A stretch of 64,000 bases of DNA, from NCBI GenBank assembly GCA_934747885.1, contig CAKVHE010000002.1, forward strand, positions 1 through 64,000, read 5' to 3'. This stretch comes from an uncultured Clostridia bacterium (lineage in GTDB: Bacteria > Bacillota > Clostridia > Christensenellales > UBA1242). The notes under the pieces are model-generated. The model did not search any database. It worked only from the letters and a program-made list of their open reading frames with translations, and was not told the DNA's origin. This document shows, piece after piece, positions 41,791 through 49,825 of this stretch (positions within the stretch are counted from its first letter, which is position 1; every line of letters starts with the position of its first letter). A program made the position numbers and the translations under genes.

Positions 41791-41817
41791 ATGTGTTCAT
41801 TTTGCAATCAAATTTGT

Positions 41818-42483
41818 CTAGTTGCCATTTTTTAACTTTTCAATTTCGGCTTTTAACCTAGCGTTTTCGGCTTTTAGTTCGTCAATTTGCGCAAGCAAAG
41901 ACTTGGTATCTGTTGTGCTTAAATTGGTGTCGCCGTTTACGCGCTTTGACATAACTGAAAGAGTGCAAAGCAAGGCAAATACTACAAGAGCGAGCACAGC
42001 AAAAATTTGCCAAAAACCAGAAATTTCAAATAGGTTTTTACCACAAATAATAATGGTTAACAAAATATCCAAAATAATAATTAAGCAATAGGTTACAATT
42101 TGCAAGCCTTGTTTTTGTTTGCCAAGTTTTAAGTTTAGATTTACAATAAGGTTAATTAAAATAGTAATCAAACCCAAAAGTGCAACAAACCTGCCAAACC
42201 CAGAAGCTAGTTTAATTTCTGCCCAATAAATAATAAATGCAAGCACAAAACACAAGCCAATAAGTCCAAGGGCAACTAGTGAAATGGTTTTGTGTTTTTC
42301 TAGGTTGGAAGTGGCGGTCAAGCTAAGTGCACTTGCGAGGGAAATGGTGGCAAACGACAAAAGAAATTTAAACCCGATGCCCTCAAAAACTTGAACCCCA
42401 AAAATTGCCATAATTAACATAATTACAACAGCGCACACGCCGGCAATTGAAAGTGCTTGAAAAATATTTTTTGTCCTTTTCAT
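41818..42483 (-). CDS. Hypothetical membrane protein with C-terminal coiled coil
   Basis: A 221-aa protein with about six membrane helices followed by a short cytoplasmic coiled coil (IDELKAENARLKAEIEKLK). RBS AAGGAG. No family assignment; the layout suggests a membrane scaffold or sensor. Confidence 0.65.
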   Translation of the reverse strand: MKRTKNIFQALSIAGVCAVVIMLIMAIFGVQVFEGIGFKFLLSFATISLASALSLTATSNLEKHKTISLVALGLIGLCFVLAFIIYWAEIKLASGFGRFVALLGLITILINLIVNLNLKLGKQKQGLQIVTYCLIIILDILLTIIICGKNLFEISGFWQIFAVLALVVFALLCTLSVMSKRVNGDTNLSTTDTKSLLAQIDELKAENARLKAEIEKLKNGN

Positions 42484-42598
42484 TTTTTACTCCTTTTTGT
42501 TTATTATATCAAATACAAAAGAGTGGAGCAAACAAAAAGATGGCAAATTTTGCAAAAAAAAGCCAAAAGACGGTTTGCCTTTTGACTTGTTTTTTTTG

Positions 42599-43423
42599 TT
42601 AAGCGTTAAAATATCCGCTAATTGTAAATATGGTGGTGCCGTTTGCTGGAACGATAATAGTTGGGCCGGTGCTAGAAGGAATGGTTAATAAACCACTAGA
42701 TAGGGTGTAGTCGCTAGATGTTAAGGTGGTTACTGCGCCGGTACCGATTTTCATTGTTATGCCGGTTATAACAAAAGTGTTTGGCAATTGGTCGGTAAAG
42801 GACTGCAAAGTAGCCGGTGTTGCGCCTTGGTTTGACATTGTAATTACATAACTAAACACTTCGCCAACATTTACAGTATCTGAGCTTGCACTTTTTGTAA
42901 TGCTTACGCCGGTGGTGCTAGAACGAGGTAGGGTGTAAGAGGTGGTGCCTTCAACTTGCGAGTTGTAAGTGTAGCCAATACCGTTTACGGTGTTGGTTAG
43001 GCTGGTTACGCTAGTTGGAACCGAACTTGATACCTTTGCGTCATACATAAGCAAATAACTTGCACCAGGTGATAATGGCGAAAGGGTTAAGGTTAGCGGG
43101 TTGGTGCTAACAACTTGTGCGTTTTGCCATTGACCATTTATATAGAGTTTTGCAGTGCCTGGAACATAGGTCATATAACCAGTGCCAGTTAGGTTGTCTA
43201 TAATTCGCACACCGGTAAAGTATAGCGAACCGCTGTTTGTGATGTTTATTTGATAGGTAATGGTTTCGTTTGGCGAAAAAGAAGTTTCTTGTGAAGATTT
43301 TGTTAAGGTAATTGCGTTCTCTGCTCTCACTGTTGTTGTAACCTCGTTTGATGTTTGTGTTCTAACGGTGGAAGAATCTGGATAAGTATAGTTAATTGTT
43401 GCTTGGTTTGTTTCTTCAGCCAT
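42599..43423 (-). CDS. DUF11-repeat protein without signal peptide (copy 2)
   Basis: A 274-aa Thr/Ser-rich protein with two DUF11-like beta-sandwich repeats (TYQINITNSGSLYFTGVRII; FSYVITMSNQGATPATLQSF). It begins MAEETNQATINYTYPDSS, with no export signal. Overall plan and length match copy 1 at 31393. Its RBS is AAGGAGGAT. The promoter architecture is shared with copy 1, supporting joint expression, probably late in sporulation (inference). Confidence 0.7.
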   Translation of the reverse strand: MAEETNQATINYTYPDSSTVRTQTSNEVTTTVRAENAITLTKSSQETSFSPNETITYQINITNSGSLYFTGVRIIDNLTGTGYMTYVPGTAKLYINGQWQNAQVVSTNPLTLTLSPLSPGASYLLMYDAKVSSSVPTSVTSLTNTVNGIGYTYNSQVEGTTSYTLPRSSTTGVSITKSASSDTVNVGEVFSYVITMSNQGATPATLQSFTDQLPNTFVITGITMKIGTGAVTTLTSSDYTLSSGLLTIPSSTGPTIIVPANGTTIFTISGYFNA

Positions 43424-43448
43424 AAAAATATCCTCCTTGTTGGTACGC

Positions 43449-43481
43449 TACATATTATGTGGCAAAAATGTTTTTCGTCAC
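43449..43481 (-). promoter_or_regulatory. Sigma-K-like promoter of the second DUF11 gene
   Basis: Reverse strand GTGAC (43477-43481), 17 bases, CATAATATGTA (43449-43459). Nine of the last eleven bases match the copy-1 promoter with identical spacing. Confidence 0.5.
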
Positions 43482-43510
43482 AAAAAAGCCCCCAAGGACG
43501 GGGGCAAAGA

Positions 43511-44200
43511 TTACTTAAATAGGGAAGCAATTTCGCTAGGGGAATATCCACAGCAAACCACAAGTTTGTATTTGGGGTGACTTACGGAAAGTAGTTTTAA
43601 AAATTCATCAATAAGCCTAGCACCAATATGTCTTTCTATTTCAAACTTGTTTAATGCAGTGTGACGAAAACCAAGGTGTTTTAACAAGTTTTCCACAGTT
43701 GGCTCTGGTGGAAGCAGGTATACTAAAAAGTTTGTGCGCGATTTGTCTACTTTTGCAGTGTAAGTAAAAATGCGGTTTAAGGCTTCGGGTGATTCGTCCA
43801 TTGCGAGTTTGTCATAATGCAAATTTTCAATTAAATGAATTTTTTGCAAACCATAACTACCTTTGTTTGGCTTTTTTTCGTAGTTTGCAAAGGCATAAGA
43901 TTTTTTTAGTTCTTCAAACTGTTTGTCGGAAACAAAGTAGTAGTCGATGCCATCTTGCTCTAGCGGGCGCTTGGGGCGAGTGGTGGTGTTTGTTACTTTA
44001 ACAAAACCTAGTTTTTGCAGTTTGCGAATGCTTGATGTTTTGCCCACGCCGCCGGCACCGGCAAAGCCCACAAAAATCTTTTCGCGAGATAAAAAGGCTT
44101 TTAGTTTGGCTTTGTCTTTTTTGTAATAAAAGCAATGCGGAAACTTTGCCTTAACTTTGTTTATGGCGTCTTGCCAATCGTTGTTTAACTTTTGTAACAT
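43511..44200 (-). CDS. Guanylate-kinase-like P-loop protein
   Basis: A 229-aa protein with Walker A GAGGVGKTSS (about residue 47) and the guanylate-kinase GMP-site pattern NTTTRPKRPLEQDGIDYYFVS. After this, similarity fades: a lid resembling Gmk is not evident and the C-terminal half is unrecognised. It may phosphorylate another nucleotide or be a divergent Gmk. ATG 44200 is six bases after a TATACT -10 (44207-44212) with no Shine-Dalgarno, so probably leaderless. Confidence 0.7.
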   Translation of the reverse strand: MLQKLNNDWQDAINKVKAKFPHCFYYKKDKAKLKAFLSREKIFVGFAGAGGVGKTSSIRKLQKLGFVKVTNTTTRPKRPLEQDGIDYYFVSDKQFEELKKSYAFANYEKKPNKGSYGLQKIHLIENLHYDKLAMDESPEALNRIFTYTAKVDKSRTNFLVYLLPPEPTVENLLKHLGFRHTALNKFEIERHIGARLIDEFLKLLSVSHPKYKLVVCCGYSPSEIASLFK

Positions 44201-44222
44201 AAACTTAGTATAACATAAAAAA

Positions 44223-44252
44223 CAAAAGTTGAAAATGGGTTTTCAACTTTTG
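44223..44252 (-). terminator. Terminator of the thyX-like gene
   Basis: A perfect 13-bp stem CAAAAGTTGAAAA/TTTTCAACTTTTG with a 4-nt loop and a T run on the reverse strand. It overlaps the region where the -35 of the next gene should lie. Confidence 0.85.
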
Positions 44253-44270
44253 CTTAAAACTTTGTTAAAA

Positions 44271-45458
44271 TCAAATTTCTCTTTCGCCGGTCACACCTTC
44301 AGGAAAGCCGCAGCGTGACAAACAAGTGTAGTCGGGGAAGGTACAACGCGAGCCTTTGGTGTATTTTTGCACATAGTCGGCTAGCGCGTCGTATTCGGCA
44401 GTGCCTTTTGCACGCAAGGCTTGTTCGTATTCCACCAAAGTTTGGTGAGTTTGATCGTTAATTTCTTTTTGTGCAAAGGTGCAGCATCTTTCTTTTGCCT
44501 TTAATATCAAGTCTTGCAAGGTTCCGCTCTCATTTATGTTAACCAGCATACCTTGTGGGAAGTTTACCGACAAACTATCAATATCTTTTGTCCATTCTTC
44601 TACAAGGGTAGGGTTTTCTGCAAGAATTGGTGGAACATAGTATTCGTTGGTGTCAAGAAGAGTGATGTCATAGTTTATGGTGCGATGGCGTTGTGCTTGG
44701 GCAAGTTCGGCAAAAGAGCCTTTGTAATTGGTGGCGTAAGTGGTGCCAAAGTGCTTTTCGGCTGGCAAAATTGGATCTCTAAATAGTGATATCTTGCGAT
44801 TTTTACCGTCCATTTGTAAGTCGTTATCTAAATATGGTATCGAAGTTTCAATTGCGGTGCAAAAATCTGCAATTGCAGGTGAAAGTAGTTCCATAAATTT
44901 ATTTTTTTGCTCACTTGCTTGTTGGTCGCGCAAAAATTTGTACAAATAGTTTAGTTGGCGATAGCTTATGGTGTATTCCATTGAGGTTGGAGTGAATACC
45001 GAAGTTAAGTATCTAGCATTTTCTTGTGCCAATTTTTTAATTTTGCTGTCGGTGAAAAACTCGGGACGCAAGGCTTTGTATTTGTCCGAAATTAGTTCTT
45101 CAAAGATGCCAAGCCATTTGTTATACAATTTTTGTTCGTCGGCAGTTAATACCATTTTTGTGTAGCGGGCGGACTTTTCGCTGGTGGTATACATTTTTTC
45201 ATTGTTAAGTACCATTGCAAGTGCTTTTGGCAGTCCTTCTATATAAAGCGACAAATACTGATGGTCGTACACGCTGTGATGGCCACTGCCTTTGGTCTGT
45301 GCAATACGGCGGGCTGTTTTTTCGGCTGGTTCGTTCAAAAGAGTGGAAAAATCGTGTGCCATATAGCAAATGCCGGCAGATTTTCCACCAAAGTTGTCAA
45401 ACTCTTCTTTTTCTGCTTTGTAGCCCAATTTGGTGGTCGCAATTAGTTCTATTTTCAT
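44271..45458 (-). CDS. FAD-dependent thymidylate synthase (ThyX) family protein, long form
   Basis: 395 aa, nearly twice a classical ThyX. It looks like two ThyX-like halves: residues 55-105 (GSGHHSVYDHQYLSLYIEGL, then TTSEKSARYTKM) and residues about 240-265 (GSFAELAQAQRHRTINYDI, holding the RHR signature). The C-terminal Cys cluster (RCTFPDYTCLSRCGF) is unusual and might bind metal. Likely a dTMP-forming flavoenzyme, but the exact chemistry of this long form is uncertain. Confidence 0.75.
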   Translation of the reverse strand: MKIELIATTKLGYKAEKEEFDNFGGKSAGICYMAHDFSTLLNEPAEKTARRIAQTKGSGHHSVYDHQYLSLYIEGLPKALAMVLNNEKMYTTSEKSARYTKMVLTADEQKLYNKWLGIFEELISDKYKALRPEFFTDSKIKKLAQENARYLTSVFTPTSMEYTISYRQLNYLYKFLRDQQASEQKNKFMELLSPAIADFCTAIETSIPYLDNDLQMDGKNRKISLFRDPILPAEKHFGTTYATNYKGSFAELAQAQRHRTINYDITLLDTNEYYVPPILAENPTLVEEWTKDIDSLSVNFPQGMLVNINESGTLQDLILKAKERCCTFAQKEINDQTHQTLVEYEQALRAKGTAEYDALADYVQKYTKGSRCTFPDYTCLSRCGFPEGVTGEREI

Positions 45459-45589
45459 AAGTATTCTCCCCTTGCTAATTTTTTGAATTATATCATGGCG
45501 TATAAAAGTTTGTCAACTTAAAGCAAAATTGGTTGTGCCTAGCGCGAATATTTGTTATAATTGAAATATAAAATTAGATAGGAGGGCTT

Positions 45590-45949
45590 ATGAACAAAAT
45601 TAGTGAAAAGTGGACAAAGTTTTTGCTATGGGTGGTAGCATACGCAAACATAATTGCTTACGCCATTGTTGGTGGATATGTTTTTGCAAAAACCGACAGC
45701 GAAGAAGTTAAAGCCGAATCTAAAAAGGTGTTTATCGTAACGGCAATTTTCTTGGCAATCGATGTACTATTTACCATTTTTAACACTTTGTTTAATTTGT
45801 TTGGAACAACCGCAACGCTTTTGCGCATTTACACACTTGCTCGCAATATGGTAACTTTAACAAAAGTTGTATGCTACGCGTTGTTTGCAATATTTGCAAT
45901 ATGCACTAAAAAAGAAGAACAAAAAGTTGAACAAGTAGAAAACAACTAA
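45590..45949 (+). CDS. Small membrane protein, unknown function
   Basis: A 119-aa protein with three hydrophobic segments and a short charged tail, RBS TAGGAGGG. No family recognised. Followed by a strong terminator. Confidence 0.6.
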   Translation: MNKISEKWTKFLLWVVAYANIIAYAIVGGYVFAKTDSEEVKAESKKVFIVTAIFLAIDVLFTIFNTLFNLFGTTATLLRIYTLARNMVTLTKVVCYALFAIFAICTKKEEQKVEQVENN

Positions 45950-45957
45950 TAGTTTGC

Positions 45958-45991
45958 AAAAAGTCGGTAGAGATTTTTCTACCGACTTTTT
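45958..45991 (+). terminator. Terminator
   Basis: AAAAAGTCGGTAGA/TCTACCGACTTTTT, 14-bp stem with a 6-nt loop. Confidence 0.85.
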
Positions 45992-46065
45992 ATGTTTTAG
46001 GTGTAATATAAAGTTGACAACAATTTTTTTGTTTTATATAATATATCTATCAAAAAAGGTGAATA

Positions 46066-46398
46066 ATGGATAACGAAGAGATTTTGCAAAAAGCCAAAGC
46101 CCAAAAGGCAGTAATTGGCGAAATGGAGCAAAAGAACATCAACAAAAGTATGGGTATTGCCATAATTGTGGCAGGAGTTATTGCGGTTGCTGGCATTATT
46201 TGTGAGTTTGCTCTTGGACATCGCTCAGGCGGTATGGCAATTGCTTGCATTTGCTATGGCTGGGCGTCTTGCCAATATTTCTGTCAATATTTTTTGGCAA
46301 AACGTCCTTGGCAGGTGCTAATTGGTGCTGTGTTGCACGGACTGGCTTTTGTGCTATGTTTGGTGCTATATATTTTGCTTGCAATAAAGGTAATTTAA
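46066..46398 (+). CDS. Small membrane protein paired with an HTH regulator
   Basis: A 110-aa protein: a charged N-terminus, then three membrane helices. Its stop overlaps the start of a Cro/C1 HTH gene by one base (TAATG). Such membrane-protein/HTH pairs are common in Firmicutes (DUF6442-like); role unknown. RBS AAAGGTG. Confidence 0.65.
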   Translation: MDNEEILQKAKAQKAVIGEMEQKNINKSMGIAIIVAGVIAVAGIICEFALGHRSGGMAIACICYGWASCQYFCQYFLAKRPWQVLIGAVLHGLAFVLCLVLYILLAIKVI

Positions 46399-46607
46399 TG
46401 AATAACGAAATTGTTGTAAAAAATCGCCTAAAACAATATCGCACCGAGGCGCATCTGTCGCAAGAAGAATTGGCAAAGGCTGTGGGTACCACTCGCCAAA
46501 CCATAATTTCTATTGAAAAATCTCAGTTTAATCCATCAACCAAACTTGCCCTTTTGCTATCGCTAGTTTTAAAGGTAAAAGTAGAAGACCTATTTTATTT
46601 AGAATAA
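46398..46607 (+). CDS. Cro/C1-type HTH regulator (YdaS/xre-like)
   Basis: 69 aa, essentially one HTH_3 domain (RLKQYRTEAHLSQEELAKAV, GTTRQTIISIEKSQFNPSTK). ATG 46398 was chosen because it overlaps the stop of the membrane-protein gene. It probably autoregulates this pair. Confidence 0.85.
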   Translation: MNNEIVVKNRLKQYRTEAHLSQEELAKAVGTTRQTIISIEKSQFNPSTKLALLLSLVLKVKVEDLFYLE

Positions 46608-46620
46608 AAGGAGTGTATAT

Positions 46621-48636
46621 ATGAAACTTTTTAAAAAATTGTTATACCCAGCGCTTGCATTTGTGGGCATTTTGTCGTTTACAGTTGTGGCGTCGGTGGG
46701 GAGCTTTTTGTTTAACAGTAGCATAAACAAATCTCACTACACTATTGTGGACAACGGAAGCACCGCCGAAGAAGTTATTGAAAACGAACTAAAAAGTGAG
46801 GGCAAAGACCCAAGCACGGCAGGCACCATAACCGAAGACCAGACCTCGGTAAAAAAATTAAAATGGGCAGTAACTCTCGGTACTGGCGAAAGCGCAAGTT
46901 ATGTTACCATAAAGGGCGTTATTTCTAGCGGTGAATTTACTTTGCGTATACCTTCTAGCATTCGTGGCAAGGCCGTAACAACTATTTCTTCCATGGCCTT
47001 TGCAGGAAACACCAAACTAAAAAAACTTGTTTTGCCAGCAAGCATTACCAAAGTAAAAACAGGAGCCCTTTCGGGTTGTACCGCACTAGAAGCCGTTGAG
47101 GTGGATAGTGCAAACACCACCTATACAGCAATTGATGGCAACCTTTGCACCAAAGCCGATGGCGCGCTCGTTGCGTTTGCTGGCGGCAAAACCCTAACTG
47201 GTGGCAAATATACATTGTCTGCCGGTTTGCCTATGATAAAAGCCGGCGCCTTTAACGGTAGCACGGTTACGGCACTTGCCGGTGATACAGATGCCATAAT
47301 GACTTATTACTTTAATGCTGATTTTAGCGACACGGCGAACAGTGGGGATATTCCTAGCAGCGACTTTAACAAAAATATTTACTTAAAATGGCAACTAAAA
47401 CAACCAACCGTTACGGCAAACACCTCGGCAAAAACAATCTCTTGGGCAGTGGTGCCTTATGCTACCAGTTATTTGGTACAAAAGGGAACTAGCGCAAGTT
47501 CGCTAACTGATTATACAACCACCACCGCAACCAGTGTAGATTTAAGCAGTTTGGCAGTGGGGACTTATTATTTTGCCGTTACCGCAAAAGCGGATGGCTA
47601 CACAAGTAGCGCCGCAAGCAGCGCAGTAAGTTATGTGGCAGAAGCAGCGAAAATAACTATTACGTTTGTGTTTAGAGATTTAGGCGGTTATGGATGCGAA
47701 AACAACGGTTATCAAGGGTTTTCTGGTGTCCGTGCAAACGGCGCATCGCTAACCAACAACCAAATAAAAGTTGAAGCAGGTTTAACATGGAAACAAATTG
47801 TTACTAAGTTAAATTTACAACTGTATTATCATAATTGCCGAAATTACTGGACAAATTCAAGTCAACATTGGGTTTCTGCATCTGCGACATCAATAAGTTA
47901 TGCGACCGATTTATCTGGACAAACCGACTCTTTAACCAAGTATTACAACGGGTTGAATATGGACGCAGTAATAAACACCAATACGACAATAACCTTAACT
48001 TATGACTCGTGGACGTGTTTAACTGCTGATACTGAAATTCTTGTTTACGACGAAAAGAAGAAAAAATATGTAACCAAGAAAATAAAAGACATAACCTATA
48101 ATGACCTTGTTGCATGTTGGGATTTTGATAACGGCAAATTGACATACGCTAAACCGGTATGGATAAGTAAGTCGTACAAAGCGGGAAAAGTAACTCGCGT
48201 GACTTATAGTGACGGTACCGTGCTTGATGTTTGTGGCAACCATAGTTTGCTATCTGTAGAAGATGGTGCGTTTGTACACGAAGTATCTAAATATAAACTA
48301 GGCACAACCAACTACAAAGCAAATGGTGAATTTGTAACAATTACAAAGATAGAAACCATAAACAAAACCGTAAAAACAAATTCTATTATTACCAATTATC
48401 ATATGAACTGTTTTGCAAACGGCGTATTAACTTCGGTACCATACAACAACTTGTATCCAATAAAAGATATGAAGTTTGTGAAAGACGATCGCAAGTTGCG
48501 TAAGTTTGAAGAATATGATGTTCCTCGTGAATTTTACGACGGATTTAGACTTGGTGAAGTACAATATCGTTCAATTGACACTATTAACAAGTCAATTAAA
48601 GATACGTTTATCAAACCAATGTTACCAAAAGAATAA
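46621..48636 (+). CDS. Exported LRR/FN3-like protein with C-terminal Hint autoprocessing domain
   Basis: 671 aa. A signal peptide (LLYPALAFVGILSFTVVASV) precedes a BspA-type leucine-rich-repeat region (about 75-215) and an FN3-like domain (about 255-345). From Cys466 a Hint domain begins: SWTCLTADTEILVYD, then GNHSLL, and NYHMNCFANGVLTS, where intein-type domains end. Hint domains self-cleave at their first Cys, which could release or cross-link the N-terminal part. About 60 residues follow the Hint core. RBS AAAGGAG. Confidence 0.78.
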   Translation: MKLFKKLLYPALAFVGILSFTVVASVGSFLFNSSINKSHYTIVDNGSTAEEVIENELKSEGKDPSTAGTITEDQTSVKKLKWAVTLGTGESASYVTIKGVISSGEFTLRIPSSIRGKAVTTISSMAFAGNTKLKKLVLPASITKVKTGALSGCTALEAVEVDSANTTYTAIDGNLCTKADGALVAFAGGKTLTGGKYTLSAGLPMIKAGAFNGSTVTALAGDTDAIMTYYFNADFSDTANSGDIPSSDFNKNIYLKWQLKQPTVTANTSAKTISWAVVPYATSYLVQKGTSASSLTDYTTTTATSVDLSSLAVGTYYFAVTAKADGYTSSAASSAVSYVAEAAKITITFVFRDLGGYGCENNGYQGFSGVRANGASLTNNQIKVEAGLTWKQIVTKLNLQLYYHNCRNYWTNSSQHWVSASATSISYATDLSGQTDSLTKYYNGLNMDAVINTNTTITLTYDSWTCLTADTEILVYDEKKKKYVTKKIKDITYNDLVACWDFDNGKLTYAKPVWISKSYKAGKVTRVTYSDGTVLDVCGNHSLLSVEDGAFVHEVSKYKLGTTNYKANGEFVTITKIETINKTVKTNSIITNYHMNCFANGVLTSVPYNNLYPIKDMKFVKDDRKLRKFEEYDVPREFYDGFRLGEVQYRSIDTINKSIKDTFIKPMLPKE

Positions 48637-48638
48637 CA

Positions 48639-48667
48639 AAAAGCCTCACCATTTCGGTGAGGCTTTT
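48639..48667 (+). terminator. Terminator after the Hint protein
   Basis: AAAAGCCTCACC-ATTTC-GGTGAGGCTTTT. Confidence 0.8.
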
Positions 48668-48721
48668 GCAAATATTATTGAGATAGCAATTAAACTAAAC
48701 AACAAGGCTCAATTTCGTTGC

Positions 48722-48757
48722 AAACAAAAAGAAAGCCATTTGGCTTTCTTTTTGTTT
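48722..48757 (-). terminator. Terminator of tRNA-Leu
   Basis: A 17-bp perfect stem (AAACAAAAAGAAAGCCA with its complement) ends a few bases past the tRNA 3' end. Confidence 0.75.
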
Positions 48758-48760
48758 ACT

Positions 48761-48846
48761 TGGTGCAGACAACAAGATTTGAACTTGCACGGGGTTGCCC
48801 CCACACGGACCTGAACCGAGCGCGTCTGCCATTCCGCCACGTCTGC
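48761..48846 (-). tRNA. tRNA-Leu(CAG), CCA encoded
   Basis: The reverse strand gives an 86-nt class II tRNA. The acceptor arm GCAGACG pairs with TGTCTGC (one G-T), followed by ACCA. The anticodon loop TTCAGGT gives CAG. The variable arm is long (GGGGCAACCCC) and the T loop reads TTCAAAT. The anticodon stem has one T-T mismatch. Confidence 0.92.
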
Positions 48847-48855
48847 AACAATTTA

Positions 48856-48883
48856 ATTATAATATATTCCGCAAGATTGTCAA
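48856..48883 (-). promoter_or_regulatory. Promoter of tRNA-Leu
   Basis: Reverse strand TTGACA (48878-48883), 16-bp spacer, TATAAT (48856-48861). Confidence 0.75.
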
Positions 48884-48946
48884 GGATATGCTTTAATTTG
48901 GTTTACTTTTTTTAAAAAGTTGTTTAAAATAAATTTGGAGAAAGTT

Positions 48947-49825
48947 ATGAAATTTTTTAGGTTTTTTAATAAAGAAAGCAAACCCAAAAAGTACAAAAAG
49001 AACCCTAAAATATCGCTAGGCTTAGCACTTGGTGGTGGAGCCACTAGGGGTATTGCACATATTGGCGTGCTTAGGGCATTTGAAAAACTTGGTATAGATT
49101 TTGACATCGTTGCTGGCACCAGCGCGGGAAGCATTATTGGTGCGCTTTACAGTTATGGGCTAGACTCTTATGATTTGGAGCGTTTGGTACTTACCTTAAA
49201 TGCCAAAGATATTAGGGGCTCGCGTCCGCTATTTATGGCAGCGCCAATGGATAGGCTAGAACAGACTATTTCGGGCATTATTGGCGAAAACCGAGTGTTT
49301 TCTGAATTAAAAAAGCCGTTTACTGCCGTTGCTGTTAACATTTTTTCGGGCAAAGAAGTTTGGATAGAAAGTGGCAGCGTGGCAAAAGCTTGTTGTGCAA
49401 GTGCCAGCGTGCCTGCCGTATTTACGCCGGTTTTGTGGCAAGACAAACTTTTGATAGATGGCGGAATGCGAAACGTTGTGCCTGCCGATGTTTGCCGAAA
49501 AAAAGGCGCCGATGTGGTTGTGGCGGTAGATGTAAATAGCCAACGCGCCAGTGGCGCCGTGGGGTCGGGAACGCTAGAAGTATTAAACGCGTGTTTGGGC
49601 ATTTTGATAGAAAGCAATGCAAAAGAATCTTTAAAGCAAGCAGATGTAATAATTGAGCCAGATGTAAAAAGATTTAGAGGTACCAAACTGGCGTCGGTTA
49701 CCGAAATGATAGCCGAAGGTGAGCGCTCCGTGCTTGATAGAAGTGACGAAATTATTGGACTTATTTCAAAAAAATCACATAAGAAGGTTAAAAAATGGAG
49801 AACAAAAGATCTAGAATATATTTAG
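48947..49825 (+). CDS. Patatin-like phospholipase
   Basis: 292 aa with the anion hole GGGATRG, nucleophile GTSAG (Ser about residue 66) and Asp in DGG (about residue 168): a complete Ser-Asp dyad. It resembles the YchK/RssA-type cytoplasmic patatins. A basic N-terminus may contact membranes. ATG 48947 has RBS TTGGAG. It overlaps the following gene by 31 bases. Confidence 0.88.
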   Translation: MKFFRFFNKESKPKKYKKNPKISLGLALGGGATRGIAHIGVLRAFEKLGIDFDIVAGTSAGSIIGALYSYGLDSYDLERLVLTLNAKDIRGSRPLFMAAPMDRLEQTISGIIGENRVFSELKKPFTAVAVNIFSGKEVWIESGSVAKACCASASVPAVFTPVLWQDKLLIDGGMRNVVPADVCRKKGADVVVAVDVNSQRASGAVGSGTLEVLNACLGILIESNAKESLKQADVIIEPDVKRFRGTKLASVTEMIAEGERSVLDRSDEIIGLISKKSHKKVKKWRTKDLEYI

